Part shown: piece after piece, positions 23,227-29,553 of the stretch
Layout: each line of letters starts with the position of its first letter
Position numbering within the stretch: the first letter of the stretch is position 1
Assembly (NCBI GenBank): GCA_900547095.1
Contig: URFG01000003.1
Location: 1-64,000, forward strand
Source of the DNA: an uncultured Oscillospiraceae bacterium
GTDB taxonomy: Bacteria > Bacillota > Clostridia > Oscillospirales > Acutalibacteraceae
Length of the DNA stretch: 64,000 nucleotides
Direction of reading: 5' to 3'
Program-made: the position numbers and the translations under genes
The notes under the pieces: generated by a model
What the model was told of the DNA's origin: nothing
The model's input: only the letters and a program-made list of their open reading frames with translations
Database searches by the model: none

Positions 23227-24086
23227 GAAACACAATCAAACAAATTGTAATTGAAGAGTTTTCGAATTTGACCAATCTTATTGAAGCCGATTTTTATGCA
23301 AACTACACTCGTAAAGTTAATAACTTTCTTTTGAGCCAAATGGATGAAAGAATTACTGCCAGCATGGTTTTTGTTAGCAGTTTTGAATCGAAGAGTGGTT
23401 TTGCCATTGAAACTTGCGCAAAGAGAATAGCACGTTTGACTTTTGGTGAAGAAAATGTACCTGCTATAGTTAATCCTCGTAATTTAAGACATGATATTAA
23501 TCCAGCAACTGTGACCGGACAAATTGTTGTTACGGATGTGGACACTTTTAATGGTGACTTAAGAGGCAGAATTGCTGCGTTTAGAGCAAACAATGAGGCT
23601 CAAGGCAGAGGCACAGCTCGTGTTGAAAGCGGTGTTAACCATCGTTCGTGTGAAGCAGAACTGCTTCCTCTTTCGACAGAATATAGAACAAATAATATCT
23701 TTACCAAACCAGTTGATTTGGCATTTTTTGACGGCGAAAATTGGAATGTTATGGAATTGAAAGCCGGCGGGGATTTAGATAGTTCAAATGCTCCCTCTAA
23801 TGTTGAAAAACTATTGACTATTTATGTTGATATGGGAATAACTAACTGCAAAGCATATTTTGCTACCCTTTATAACAAAGATGGCGAAGGTAACACATGG
23901 AAAGGTGCTGTTAAAAAGCATTTAAGTTATCCTGATATGTTTCTAATTGGCGCAAACTTTTGGAATAGAATTTTGCCTCGTGGAATCACATTTGATGATT
24001 TTACAACGATATACAGAGAGGCGCTTGAAGAAATCGACCTTAATAAACGCATTAACGATATGATTAGTGATTGCATTGGAGAATGA
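23223..24086 (+). CDS. Type II restriction endonuclease, TdeIII-like
   Basis: A 287-residue protein resembling the TdeIII restriction endonuclease family, whose described members cut GGNCC. A PD-(D/E)xK-like core is visible: KPVDLAFF followed by NVMELKAGGDLDSSN (Asp then Glu-x-Lys). It sits between a controller gene and a methyltransferase gene in C-R-M order. The family call comes from recognition of overall pattern, so specificity is tentative. Confidence 0.8.
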   Translation: MRNTIKQIVIEEFSNLTNLIEADFYANYTRKVNNFLLSQMDERITASMVFVSSFESKSGFAIETCAKRIARLTFGEENVPAIVNPRNLRHDINPATVTGQIVVTDVDTFNGDLRGRIAAFRANNEAQGRGTARVESGVNHRSCEAELLPLSTEYRTNNIFTKPVDLAFFDGENWNVMELKAGGDLDSSNAPSNVEKLLTIYVDMGITNCKAYFATLYNKDGEGNTWKGAVKKHLSYPDMFLIGANFWNRILPRGITFDDFTTIYREALEEIDLNKRINDMISDCIGE

Positions 24087-24087
24087 T

Positions 24088-24780
24088 ATGGCAAGAATGA
24101 TTAATTCCGATTGTTTGGAGTATATGAAAATAATACCCGACAACAGCATTGACTTGATATTAACAGATCCGCCGTATAACATTGCTCAATATTCTACCGG
24201 AAACATACCATTACCCGGAAGAGAAGCAATGAATAATGATATTGCCGATTGGGACAACGTTCTGTTAGAACCTAAGGATTTATTAACCGATTTCAAAAGA
24301 ATAATCAAACCCGACGGAAACATTTTTGTTTTCACAAGCTATAATCTAATCGGAAAGTGGCACGAGGTGTTTGATCCGGAATTTGACACATTTCAGTTTT
24401 TTATTTGGCACAAAACCAATCCTGCCCCCAAAATATATAAAAATGGTTTTTTGAATAGCTGTGAAATGATTATTTGTATGTGGAATAAGGGACATAAGTG
24501 GAATTTTTCCAATCAAAATGAAATGCATAATTTCTTTGAATCTCCGATATGTATGCCACCTGAAAGATTAAGAAATCCCAAGCACCCAGCCCAAAAGCCT
24601 GTTAAACTACTGTCTCATATTATTAATATTGCAAGTAATCCCGGCGATATTATTTTTGATCCGTTTATGGGAGTGGGTTCAACAGCCGTGGCCGCAAAAG
24701 AATGTGGCAGAAGATTTGTAGGTTGCGAAATAGATAAATCTTATTTTGACGCTGCTTGCAAAAGAGCAGGAGAACTATAA
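24088..24780 (+). CDS. Beta-class DNA methyltransferase of the R-M system
   Basis: A 230-residue AdoMet-dependent DNA methyltransferase with motif IV first (LILTDPPYNIAQY, about residues 21-33) and motif I near the C-terminus (FDPFMGVGSTAVAA), the beta-class order. It modifies the site cut by the neighbouring endonuclease. DPPY is more usual in N6-adenine than in N4-cytosine enzymes. The ATG at 24088 has GGAG 8 nt upstream and lies just after the endonuclease stop; an upstream GTG would overlap that gene. No separate target-recognition domain is evident, the protein being short. Confidence 0.9.
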   Translation: MARMINSDCLEYMKIIPDNSIDLILTDPPYNIAQYSTGNIPLPGREAMNNDIADWDNVLLEPKDLLTDFKRIIKPDGNIFVFTSYNLIGKWHEVFDPEFDTFQFFIWHKTNPAPKIYKNGFLNSCEMIICMWNKGHKWNFSNQNEMHNFFESPICMPPERLRNPKHPAQKPVKLLSHIINIASNPGDIIFDPFMGVGSTAVAAKECGRRFVGCEIDKSYFDAACKRAGEL

Positions 24781-25526
24781 TGAGAATTGAAGAAAAAACA
24801 TTAATACTTCCGACGCTTTATATTATTAAAAGAGACGGGGCTACGTCAACTTCTGACTTGATTGAAGAATTAACAGCGGTATTCAACCCAACTGGAGAAG
24901 ATGCCAAAATACTCGATGGTCGTCACGACACTAAGTTTTCTCAAAAAGTTCGAAATCTTAAATCCCACAGGGCAACTAACTCAATGGACATATACACTTC
25001 ATTAGATAGCAAAGGAAGATACTTACTAACGGACGCAGGAGAAGAATACTTAAGAGAAAATCTTGAAGCGATATGTTATTTGTTTTCAAACAAATTCACT
25101 TGTGAAGATTTCACAACAGCTATTGAAAGCATAGAAAAATCCGTCGGAAAGAAGCACTCGCTACTTGTTTACAGTGAGGATGAAATGATATCAGAAGGTA
25201 CATCGGTTATTAAAAAGTCAAAGACAAGATTGCGCTCTCAACGATTACGTAATGTCGCAATTGAACATTATAAGTCTAAGGACGGTAAGATCCGTTGTAC
25301 TATTTGCGGATTTTGTTTTGAAGAAAAATATGGTGATGTCGGAAAAGACTATATTGAAATTCACCATGAAAGTCCCATTTGTCAGTATTCCGATGACGGA
25401 TTTGAAAGCTATATATCAGAAGCTATTAAAAATGTTAAACCGCTTTGTGCCAATTGTCATAGGATGATTCATCATAATTCGATACGTCCCATGACAATTG
25501 AAGAATTAAAGAAAACAATTAAATAG
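24780..25526 (+). CDS. HNH endonuclease with N-terminal winged-helix-like domain
   Basis: A 248-residue protein. Residues about 1-95 resemble the Mrr-type N-terminal winged helix (ILPTLYIIKRDGATSTSDLI); residues about 170-235 form an HNH nuclease with CTICGFCF, EIHHESPI and CANCHRMIHH (two Cys pairs for zinc, catalytic His pair). It starts in the methyltransferase stop (TAATG). It may be the nuclease of a second R-M pair with the facing D12 methylase, or a methylation-dependent nuclease. Its last 8 bp overlap the end of that convergent gene. Confidence 0.82.
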   Translation: MRIEEKTLILPTLYIIKRDGATSTSDLIEELTAVFNPTGEDAKILDGRHDTKFSQKVRNLKSHRATNSMDIYTSLDSKGRYLLTDAGEEYLRENLEAICYLFSNKFTCEDFTTAIESIEKSVGKKHSLLVYSEDEMISEGTSVIKKSKTRLRSQRLRNVAIEHYKSKDGKIRCTICGFCFEEKYGDVGKDYIEIHHESPICQYSDDGFESYISEAIKNVKPLCANCHRMIHHNSIRPMTIEELKKTIK

Positions 25527-26664
25527 CATGTACTGATGCGGTGGGTTGAATATTTGTTATAATCAAATGCTCAACATTTCTTTCATTGCGGCTTCTGACA
25601 TTGTATGTATAAGTTTTGTCAAAGCTGTAAATGTTAAAGTCGTTTTCGTATAAGGAGTAAATATAATCTGTATTCTTGATTATCAAAACAAACTTAGCTT
25701 TTGTCTTTTTCAGCGAGTCGGCTAATCTTTTTTGATCGTTTTTACTAAAATTCTTACCTTCATAATCTGAAAAATCGGTATCATAAGGCGGATCCAAAAA
25801 CATAAAGTCATCATCTTGCAACTGTACAGACGAGAAAAAGTCTTCGAAATCCTTGCAATAAATATCGGTACCCTCAAATCTGTTGGATGTTTCACTTGAA
25901 AAGATATTATCTATTTTTGATTTGAAAGACTTTCTGTTGTAAGACATTCCGCCATAAGGAATATTAAATTCTCCCTTTCCGTTATATCGAAACATAGAGC
26001 CATAGCAGTATTCTCTGATGAAATAGAAATTGGCTATATTGTATTCCTGATTTGGCGTTTTCTTTCGACATAAAAGTATGTCATTATAAACGGACCTAAA
26101 GTACATATACAATCCGCTGACAAAACCGGTGATTAAATTTTCTTTTAAGTCATCGCTACAAAAAGGTGCCTTTTCTTCATTTTTGATGGTTCGGTTTAGC
26201 TTATCTATGACATTAGCAACAATTTCTTTTTCAAGGTCATTCCGATTAAGGACAAGATTATTAAACGATGTTTTTGGTAGTTTAACAATCATTTTGGAAC
26301 AGATTTCGTTGACAGCCGAACTTGTAGCAGCTTTGTCGTTGTTATTCTTAGCACACAAATAAATATTGTCAATTATCGAATATTGTTCATCGCAAAATGT
26401 GAGTACCCCGTTAAGTAAGGCATCGTAATCACACAAGTAAGTGTAGAACAATTTATTCTGCTCTTTGGCTAATCTGTAAAAGCTTGTTAAATCATTTGAG
26501 ATATCGTTTATTATTGCTTTTTGAGGATGCAAATAAAAATACATAGCACCCCCGCCAAAAAACGGCTCAATATATCTGTTGAATTTGGGTATCAAGTTTT
26601 CAATATATTTGATTTCTCTGGCTTTACCGCCGGGCCATTTTATTAAGGTATTTACCGTGCTCAT
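25519..26664 (-). CDS. D12-class N6-adenine DNA methyltransferase (Dam/DpnM-like)
   Basis: A 381-residue alpha-class adenine methylase: motif X IKWPGGKAREI (8-18), motif I EPFFGGGAMYFYLHP (about 33-47) and motif IV FLDPPYDTDF. D12-class enzymes methylate adenine in sites such as GATC; the exact site cannot be read. It is longer than Dam (about 280 residues) because of a helical insertion in the middle. It is coupled to the upstream XRE gene by an ATGA overlap. Confidence 0.9.
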   Translation of the reverse strand: MSTVNTLIKWPGGKAREIKYIENLIPKFNRYIEPFFGGGAMYFYLHPQKAIINDISNDLTSFYRLAKEQNKLFYTYLCDYDALLNGVLTFCDEQYSIIDNIYLCAKNNNDKAATSSAVNEICSKMIVKLPKTSFNNLVLNRNDLEKEIVANVIDKLNRTIKNEEKAPFCSDDLKENLITGFVSGLYMYFRSVYNDILLCRKKTPNQEYNIANFYFIREYCYGSMFRYNGKGEFNIPYGGMSYNRKSFKSKIDNIFSSETSNRFEGTDIYCKDFEDFFSSVQLQDDDFMFLDPPYDTDFSDYEGKNFSKNDQKRLADSLKKTKAKFVLIIKNTDYIYSLYENDFNIYSFDKTYTYNVRSRNERNVEHLIITNIQPTASVHAI

Positions 26665-26873
26665 TTTTGTGCCTCCTGTAAATGCTCCATAATTTCTTTA
26701 ACATCACAATTGAAATAGGTACAGATTCTATCAATGATATCTAAAGAAACTTGTTCGCCCCTGCCCATTTTATCCATTGTTGATTTTGAAATACCGGTAG
26801 CCTCCATTAATTGCTTTTTGGTCATTTCTTTATCAATAAGTAATTTCCAAAGCGGTTTATAAGAAAAAGCCAT
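26661..26873 (-). CDS. XRE family regulator of the D12 methylase
   Basis: A 70-residue helix-turn-helix protein of the short Cro/YozG type (MTKKQLMEATGISKSTMDKM near residues 18-37). GGGAGG precedes the ATG at 26873; a longer in-frame start upstream lacks a ribosome site and would run through the promoter. The stop overlaps the methylase start by 4 bp. A perfect palindrome covers the -35 of its promoter, so it most likely represses its own operon. Confidence 0.88.
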   Translation of the reverse strand: MAFSYKPLWKLLIDKEMTKKQLMEATGISKSTMDKMGRGEQVSLDIIDRICTYFNCDVKEIMEHLQEAQK

Positions 26874-26895
26874 ATTTGATACCTCCCTTTTCTCT

Positions 26896-26924
26896 ATGTT
26901 ACCACAAAAGTATTGAGATGTCAA
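26896..26924 (-). promoter_or_regulatory. Promoter of the xre-methylase operon
   Basis: Minus-strand TTGACA (26924-26919), 17-bp spacer, TAACAT (26901-26896). Confidence 0.8.
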
Positions 26925-26931
26925 TACTTTT
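26906..26931. promoter_or_regulatory. Operator palindrome over the xre promoter
   Basis: AAAAGTATTGA and its exact complement TCAATACTTTT separated by GATG: 11-bp arms centred on the -35 of the xre-methylase promoter, and just upstream of the divergent HEPN gene promoter. Confidence 0.75.
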
Positions 26932-26934
26932 ACA

Positions 26935-26963
26935 TTGCTGTTATGGGTTTGTGATTTTATATT
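26935..26963 (+). promoter_or_regulatory. Promoter of the HEPN (ApeA-like) gene
   Basis: TTGCTG at 26935-26940, 17-bp spacer, TATATT at 26958-26963. Confidence 0.6.
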
Positions 26964-26998
26964 ATTTAAAATATAGATTGTTTCGACGAGGTGAAATA

Positions 26999-28354
26999 AT
27001 GAACAACGATTTGTATGGAGTATTAGTATACAAGGACAAAAAATATCATTTTGTGTTAGATGATAGATTTGTAAGGATTATTGGCGGGCCTTTTCAGTAC
27101 ATAAATGATTTTAATGACGCTGATGAAATAGATGTGATTCAAGGAGTTACAGCCGGAAACAGAGATATACGTTTTTTGCGCTGCAAATTTTCCAAAGACT
27201 ACTTTGGATTTGCTGCATCATTTTCCATTCAAGGATATGCTATTTCAAACAGTAATATGGGCAGCCCCTGTGACTTTACATATAACCGCAGTTCATTTGA
27301 ATCGGATGCAATAAACACATTTTTTTCGCCTCAAAAAGCAATTAATCTTGACATGGATATTGAAAATTGGACTGGTGAAATCAATATTAAATTATCTCCT
27401 TTTCAAGACACTACTCGAGAATTCAACTATTTAGATTCAAAATGTCAATTGAGTATTTCTCGCCATGTACGAATCAATAAAGAACCCACAAGTATTGGAA
27501 AAGTCAAATCGTTATTCACATTTGAGCACTCTAAAGTTCATCCTTTAATAAGAATAATCGATGATTTTTTAGCTTTATATGATTTTCTTTCTTTTGCAAA
27601 TTACAACTCTAATATCTCATTTAAGAATATAGATATAAGTTCAAAAAATGAAGAAGGTCTTTTTGAAAAAACAGCAACAGTACATATCTTCATAAATAAA
27701 ACAGAATATGAAAACACTCGCTTAAATTCAATTACTATTGATGATATTCCGGAAGAAAAGCTTTCAGCCATATTTACTTGCATTGCATCACTTAGAAAAA
27801 ATGACAATCGATTAAGGTATTATTTCCCCGAAAATGCGCATGATGGGAAATACATTGATCCGGGTAAATGGCTGATAACGGCATTAAACTTTGAAGGATT
27901 GTTTTCTGCAAAATTTCCAAATTTCAAATGTAATATCAACAATGATTTTAGAAACGCAAAGGAGCTTGCGTTAGAACGAATTGATAATAATTCGGATGGC
28001 AAATCCTTATCAAAAAAAGAACAAGATTATTATAAAAAATGTCGTGAACAAATCGAGCATTATGAAGGGCAGTTAGAAGAAAAATTCAATTATGTTTTCA
28101 AAGCAAACAAGACCGTGTTAGATAGCATTTTGAAATATAACGAAACCAATCTTGGCATTAAGCAAACTGTTAAATACGGCAGTGTTTATGCGAATTATCG
28201 AAATAAAATTGCTCATGGTTCAGTAGAACCTCTATCGGATAAAGAGGTAGCCGTGTATCGGATTATACTACCGCTTATCTACATACTGATGTTATCCGAG
28301 ATTGATCTATCCGACACAGAAAAGAAGAAAATGATTGGAAAATTATTTGGATAG
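26999..28354 (+). CDS. ApeA-like HEPN domain protein, probable anti-phage RNase
   Basis: A 451-residue protein with an N-terminal beta-rich region (about 1-200) resembling the ApeA N-terminal domain and a C-terminal all-helical HEPN domain. The HEPN ribonuclease motif RX4H is present as RNKIAH (Arg401, His406) in NYRNKIAHGS. ApeA proteins are single-gene abortive-type phage defence factors thought to cleave host RNA on infection. GAGGTGA precedes the ATG; further upstream in-frame starts overlap the promoter. It is AT-rich compared with the core genes and lies in an R-M island, consistent with horizontal gain. Confidence 0.75.
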   Translation: MNNDLYGVLVYKDKKYHFVLDDRFVRIIGGPFQYINDFNDADEIDVIQGVTAGNRDIRFLRCKFSKDYFGFAASFSIQGYAISNSNMGSPCDFTYNRSSFESDAINTFFSPQKAINLDMDIENWTGEINIKLSPFQDTTREFNYLDSKCQLSISRHVRINKEPTSIGKVKSLFTFEHSKVHPLIRIIDDFLALYDFLSFANYNSNISFKNIDISSKNEEGLFEKTATVHIFINKTEYENTRLNSITIDDIPEEKLSAIFTCIASLRKNDNRLRYYFPENAHDGKYIDPGKWLITALNFEGLFSAKFPNFKCNINNDFRNAKELALERIDNNSDGKSLSKKEQDYYKKCREQIEHYEGQLEEKFNYVFKANKTVLDSILKYNETNLGIKQTVKYGSVYANYRNKIAHGSVEPLSDKEVAVYRIILPLIYILMLSEIDLSDTEKKKMIGKLFG

Positions 28355-28361
28355 AATAATG

Positions 28362-28464
28362 GCATTGTCTTAGCAAGCATCGTCGTTGTGTCCACACGAC
28401 ATTGCCTTTGCAAGCAACGCATTTGGATATCCAAATACTGCCGCTTGCCCGGCACTTGTTAGGG
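28362..28464 (-). repeat. Right inverted module flanking the cargo
   Basis: Read on the minus strand it contains CCCTAACAAG, then ATTTGGATATCCAAAT (28421-28436), then GCGTTGCTTGC (28420-28410) and a TGCTTGC-TAAGACAAT element. These are the modules of the left copy; the order of the outer ones is partly shuffled. Confidence 0.6.
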
Positions 28465-28509
28465 CAGTCTCGCCTGCCAGCTCGGTCAGTGCTTCTGCCT
28501 TTGGCAGAG

Positions 28510-28524
28510 GTGTCCGCCGGACAC
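28510..28524. repeat. Short GC-rich palindrome
   Basis: GTGTCCG-C-CGGACAC, 7-bp perfect arms, in the GC-rich leader of the small 94-residue gene. Role unknown. Confidence 0.6.
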
Positions 28525-28558
28525 CCGCACCCCTAAAACCCTTTGAACGGAGAATTCT

Positions 28559-28843
28559 ATGGATATAAATGAACTGAAAAAACAAATGATACCGTATTGG
28601 CGTGACATTTATAATCTGCAATACGGCAATATTTTCAAGCAACTATTTGTGCGTATCAAATACAGGATTTTCGGAAACCGTTTCGGAACATCGGAGATTC
28701 CGGACAATATTCTTGAAGCTATTGCACGGACAATGTTACCTGATATCCGTGAATTCTTTCTTTCAAAAGAAGGACAGGCTGAATTTGCGGCATGGAAAGT
28801 CGAACAAGAAAAGAGCAAAAGCAAGGATAAAGGCGAGAGATGA
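28559..28843 (+). CDS. Small accessory protein of the element, unknown function
   Basis: A 94-residue soluble protein beginning MDINELKKQMIPYW, with a basic middle (VRIKYRIFGNRFG) and a charged Lys/Glu tail. No known domain is recognised; similar short proteins appear in Firmicute mobile elements, as far as I recall. GGAG lies 8 nt before the ATG. Its stop falls inside a terminator hairpin and it converges with the TnpV gene. Confidence 0.65.
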   Translation: MDINELKKQMIPYWRDIYNLQYGNIFKQLFVRIKYRIFGNRFGTSEIPDNILEAIARTMLPDIREFFLSKEGQAEFAAWKVEQEKSKSKDKGER

Positions 28844-28860
28844 GTGTCCCTCGCCTTTTT
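28830..28860 (+). terminator. Terminator after the 94-residue gene
   Basis: Arms AAGGCGAG and CTCGCCTT with a 12-nt loop, then TTTTT. Confidence 0.8.
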
Positions 28861-28865
28861 GAGTA

Positions 28866-29162
28866 TTATTGGTATATAAGCTCTTTAAGCACAAATTCTC
28901 TTGCTCTGCTTCTGATACTGTTCATGCGGCGGATCCATTCCATTTGGTCAACAGCTTTGAGTTGCTCGGTTACGCCCTCAATTTTAGCCGTCTGCTTGAC
29001 AATAAGATTGAACATATCCTCAGCGTCTTTATCAATGCCCATAAGATAATCATGCAATGTGCCTTTCAACCGCATAGCATTGATAACCGACCTCTGATTG
29101 CGATAAAGAAAATCATAATGCAGTCTGCCCCAAGTACCGATGTTATTAAGTTCTGTTTTCAT
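28866..29162 (-). CDS. TnpV-like transposon-encoded protein, short form
   Basis: A 98-residue protein matching the TnpV family: IGTWGRLHYDFLY near the start and QMEWIRRMNSIRSRAREFVL near the end, the most conserved piece. TnpV is a small protein of unknown function found in clostridial transposons and integrative elements. Compared with the usual form (about 115-125 residues), the N-terminal segment before GxWGR is missing. The ATG at 29162 follows GGAGG; a longer open frame upstream has no better site. It lies between the element's right end and the 94-residue gene. Confidence 0.8.
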   Translation of the reverse strand: MKTELNNIGTWGRLHYDFLYRNQRSVINAMRLKGTLHDYLMGIDKDAEDMFNLIVKQTAKIEGVTEQLKAVDQMEWIRRMNSIRSRAREFVLKELIYQ

Positions 29163-29228
29163 AAAAATCAACCTCCGAATTTTAATTTTTGTGTTTTGCA
29201 TTAAAGTTCGGATAGTCATAAAAAATGA

Positions 29229-29270
29229 CAAATCCGAACCCTTCACCGATTGGTATTAGGTTCGGATTTG
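29229..29270 (-). terminator. Current terminator of tRNA-Leu
   Basis: Arms CAAATCCGAACC and GGTTCGGATTTG around an 18-nt loop; on the minus strand CATTTTTTAT follows. It lies on the element side of the attachment core. Confidence 0.75.
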
Positions 29271-29277
29271 TACTGTT

Positions 29278-29364
29278 TGGTGCGGATAACAGGAGTTGAA
29301 CCTGCATGGTATTGCTACCACTAGAACCTGAATCTAGCGCGTCTGCCTATTCCGCCATATCCGC
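29278..29364 (-). tRNA. tRNA-Leu (anticodon CAG)
   Basis: A class II tRNA of 84 nt plus encoded CCA. Acceptor stem GCGGATA/TATCCGC with discriminator A, anticodon stem CTAGA/TCTAG around TTCAGGT (anticodon CAG), long variable arm GGTA-GCAA-TACC, T-loop TTCAACT. The gene is intact although a mobile element abuts its 3' end. Confidence 0.95.
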
Positions 29365-29384
29365 AAATATATGCCGCAAAAAAT

Positions 29385-29413
29385 ATAATACCAATTAGAA
29401 AGCGATTTGTCAA
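29385..29413 (-). promoter_or_regulatory. Promoter of tRNA-Leu
   Basis: Minus-strand TTGACA (29413-29408), 17-bp spacer, TATTAT (29390-29385). Confidence 0.85.
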
Positions 29414-29430
29414 GTAAAGCGTTAAAGTTA

Positions 29431-29459
29431 TTCACAATTTATTAAAAAATAAGTATTAT
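29431..29459 (+). promoter_or_regulatory. Promoter of htpG
   Basis: TTCACA at 29431-29436, 17-bp spacer, TATTAT at 29454-29459 (overlapping TATAAT at 29457). Confidence 0.65.
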
Positions 29460-29462
29460 AAT

Positions 29463-29523
29463 AGACAATACAATCGGACAAATTTTCCGCTATGAGAAGC
29501 GTTGTATCCTGATTGTATTGTCT
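29463..29523 (+). promoter_or_regulatory. Inverted repeat in the htpG leader
   Basis: AGACAATACAATC (29463-29475) and its exact complement GATTGTATTGTCT (29511-29523) enclose 35 nt that hold a smaller stem (CGGA/TCCG) and a second TTGTAT (29502-29507) that could compete for the same partner. It begins at about +1. It is not a CIRCE element. Confidence 0.65.
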
Positions 29524-29553
29524 AATCTTAATATTTAATCAAAGGTGATAATT

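Larger units (their letters stand above)
21223..29283. mobile_element. Integrated serine-recombinase element with a defence cargo, inserted at tRNA-Leu
   Basis: The segment carries a large serine recombinase at one end and accessory genes (restriction-modification, HEPN protein, TnpV) not expected in the surrounding core genome. TTTGGTGC occurs at both ends: 21223-21230 inside the recombinase 3' end and 29276-29283 at the tRNA-Leu 3' end (complement GCACCAAA, including the CCA). No relaxase or conjugation gene is present, so it is a small integrative or degenerate element. Exact ends are inferred. Confidence 0.65.

Noticed and set aside
28370..28642. Minus-strand open frame of 90 codons across the right palindromic module
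   Set aside because: It covers palindromes and the start of a better plus-strand gene and has no ribosome site; the product resembles no family.
29491..29514. Six-codon frame MRSVVS in the htpG leader as a leader peptide
   Set aside because: No ribosome site precedes its ATG and it lies within the inverted repeat loop; probably chance.
29463..29523. CIRCE element for HrcA control of htpG
   Set aside because: CIRCE is TTAGCACTC-N9-GAGTGCTAA; the repeat here shares neither sequence nor spacing.
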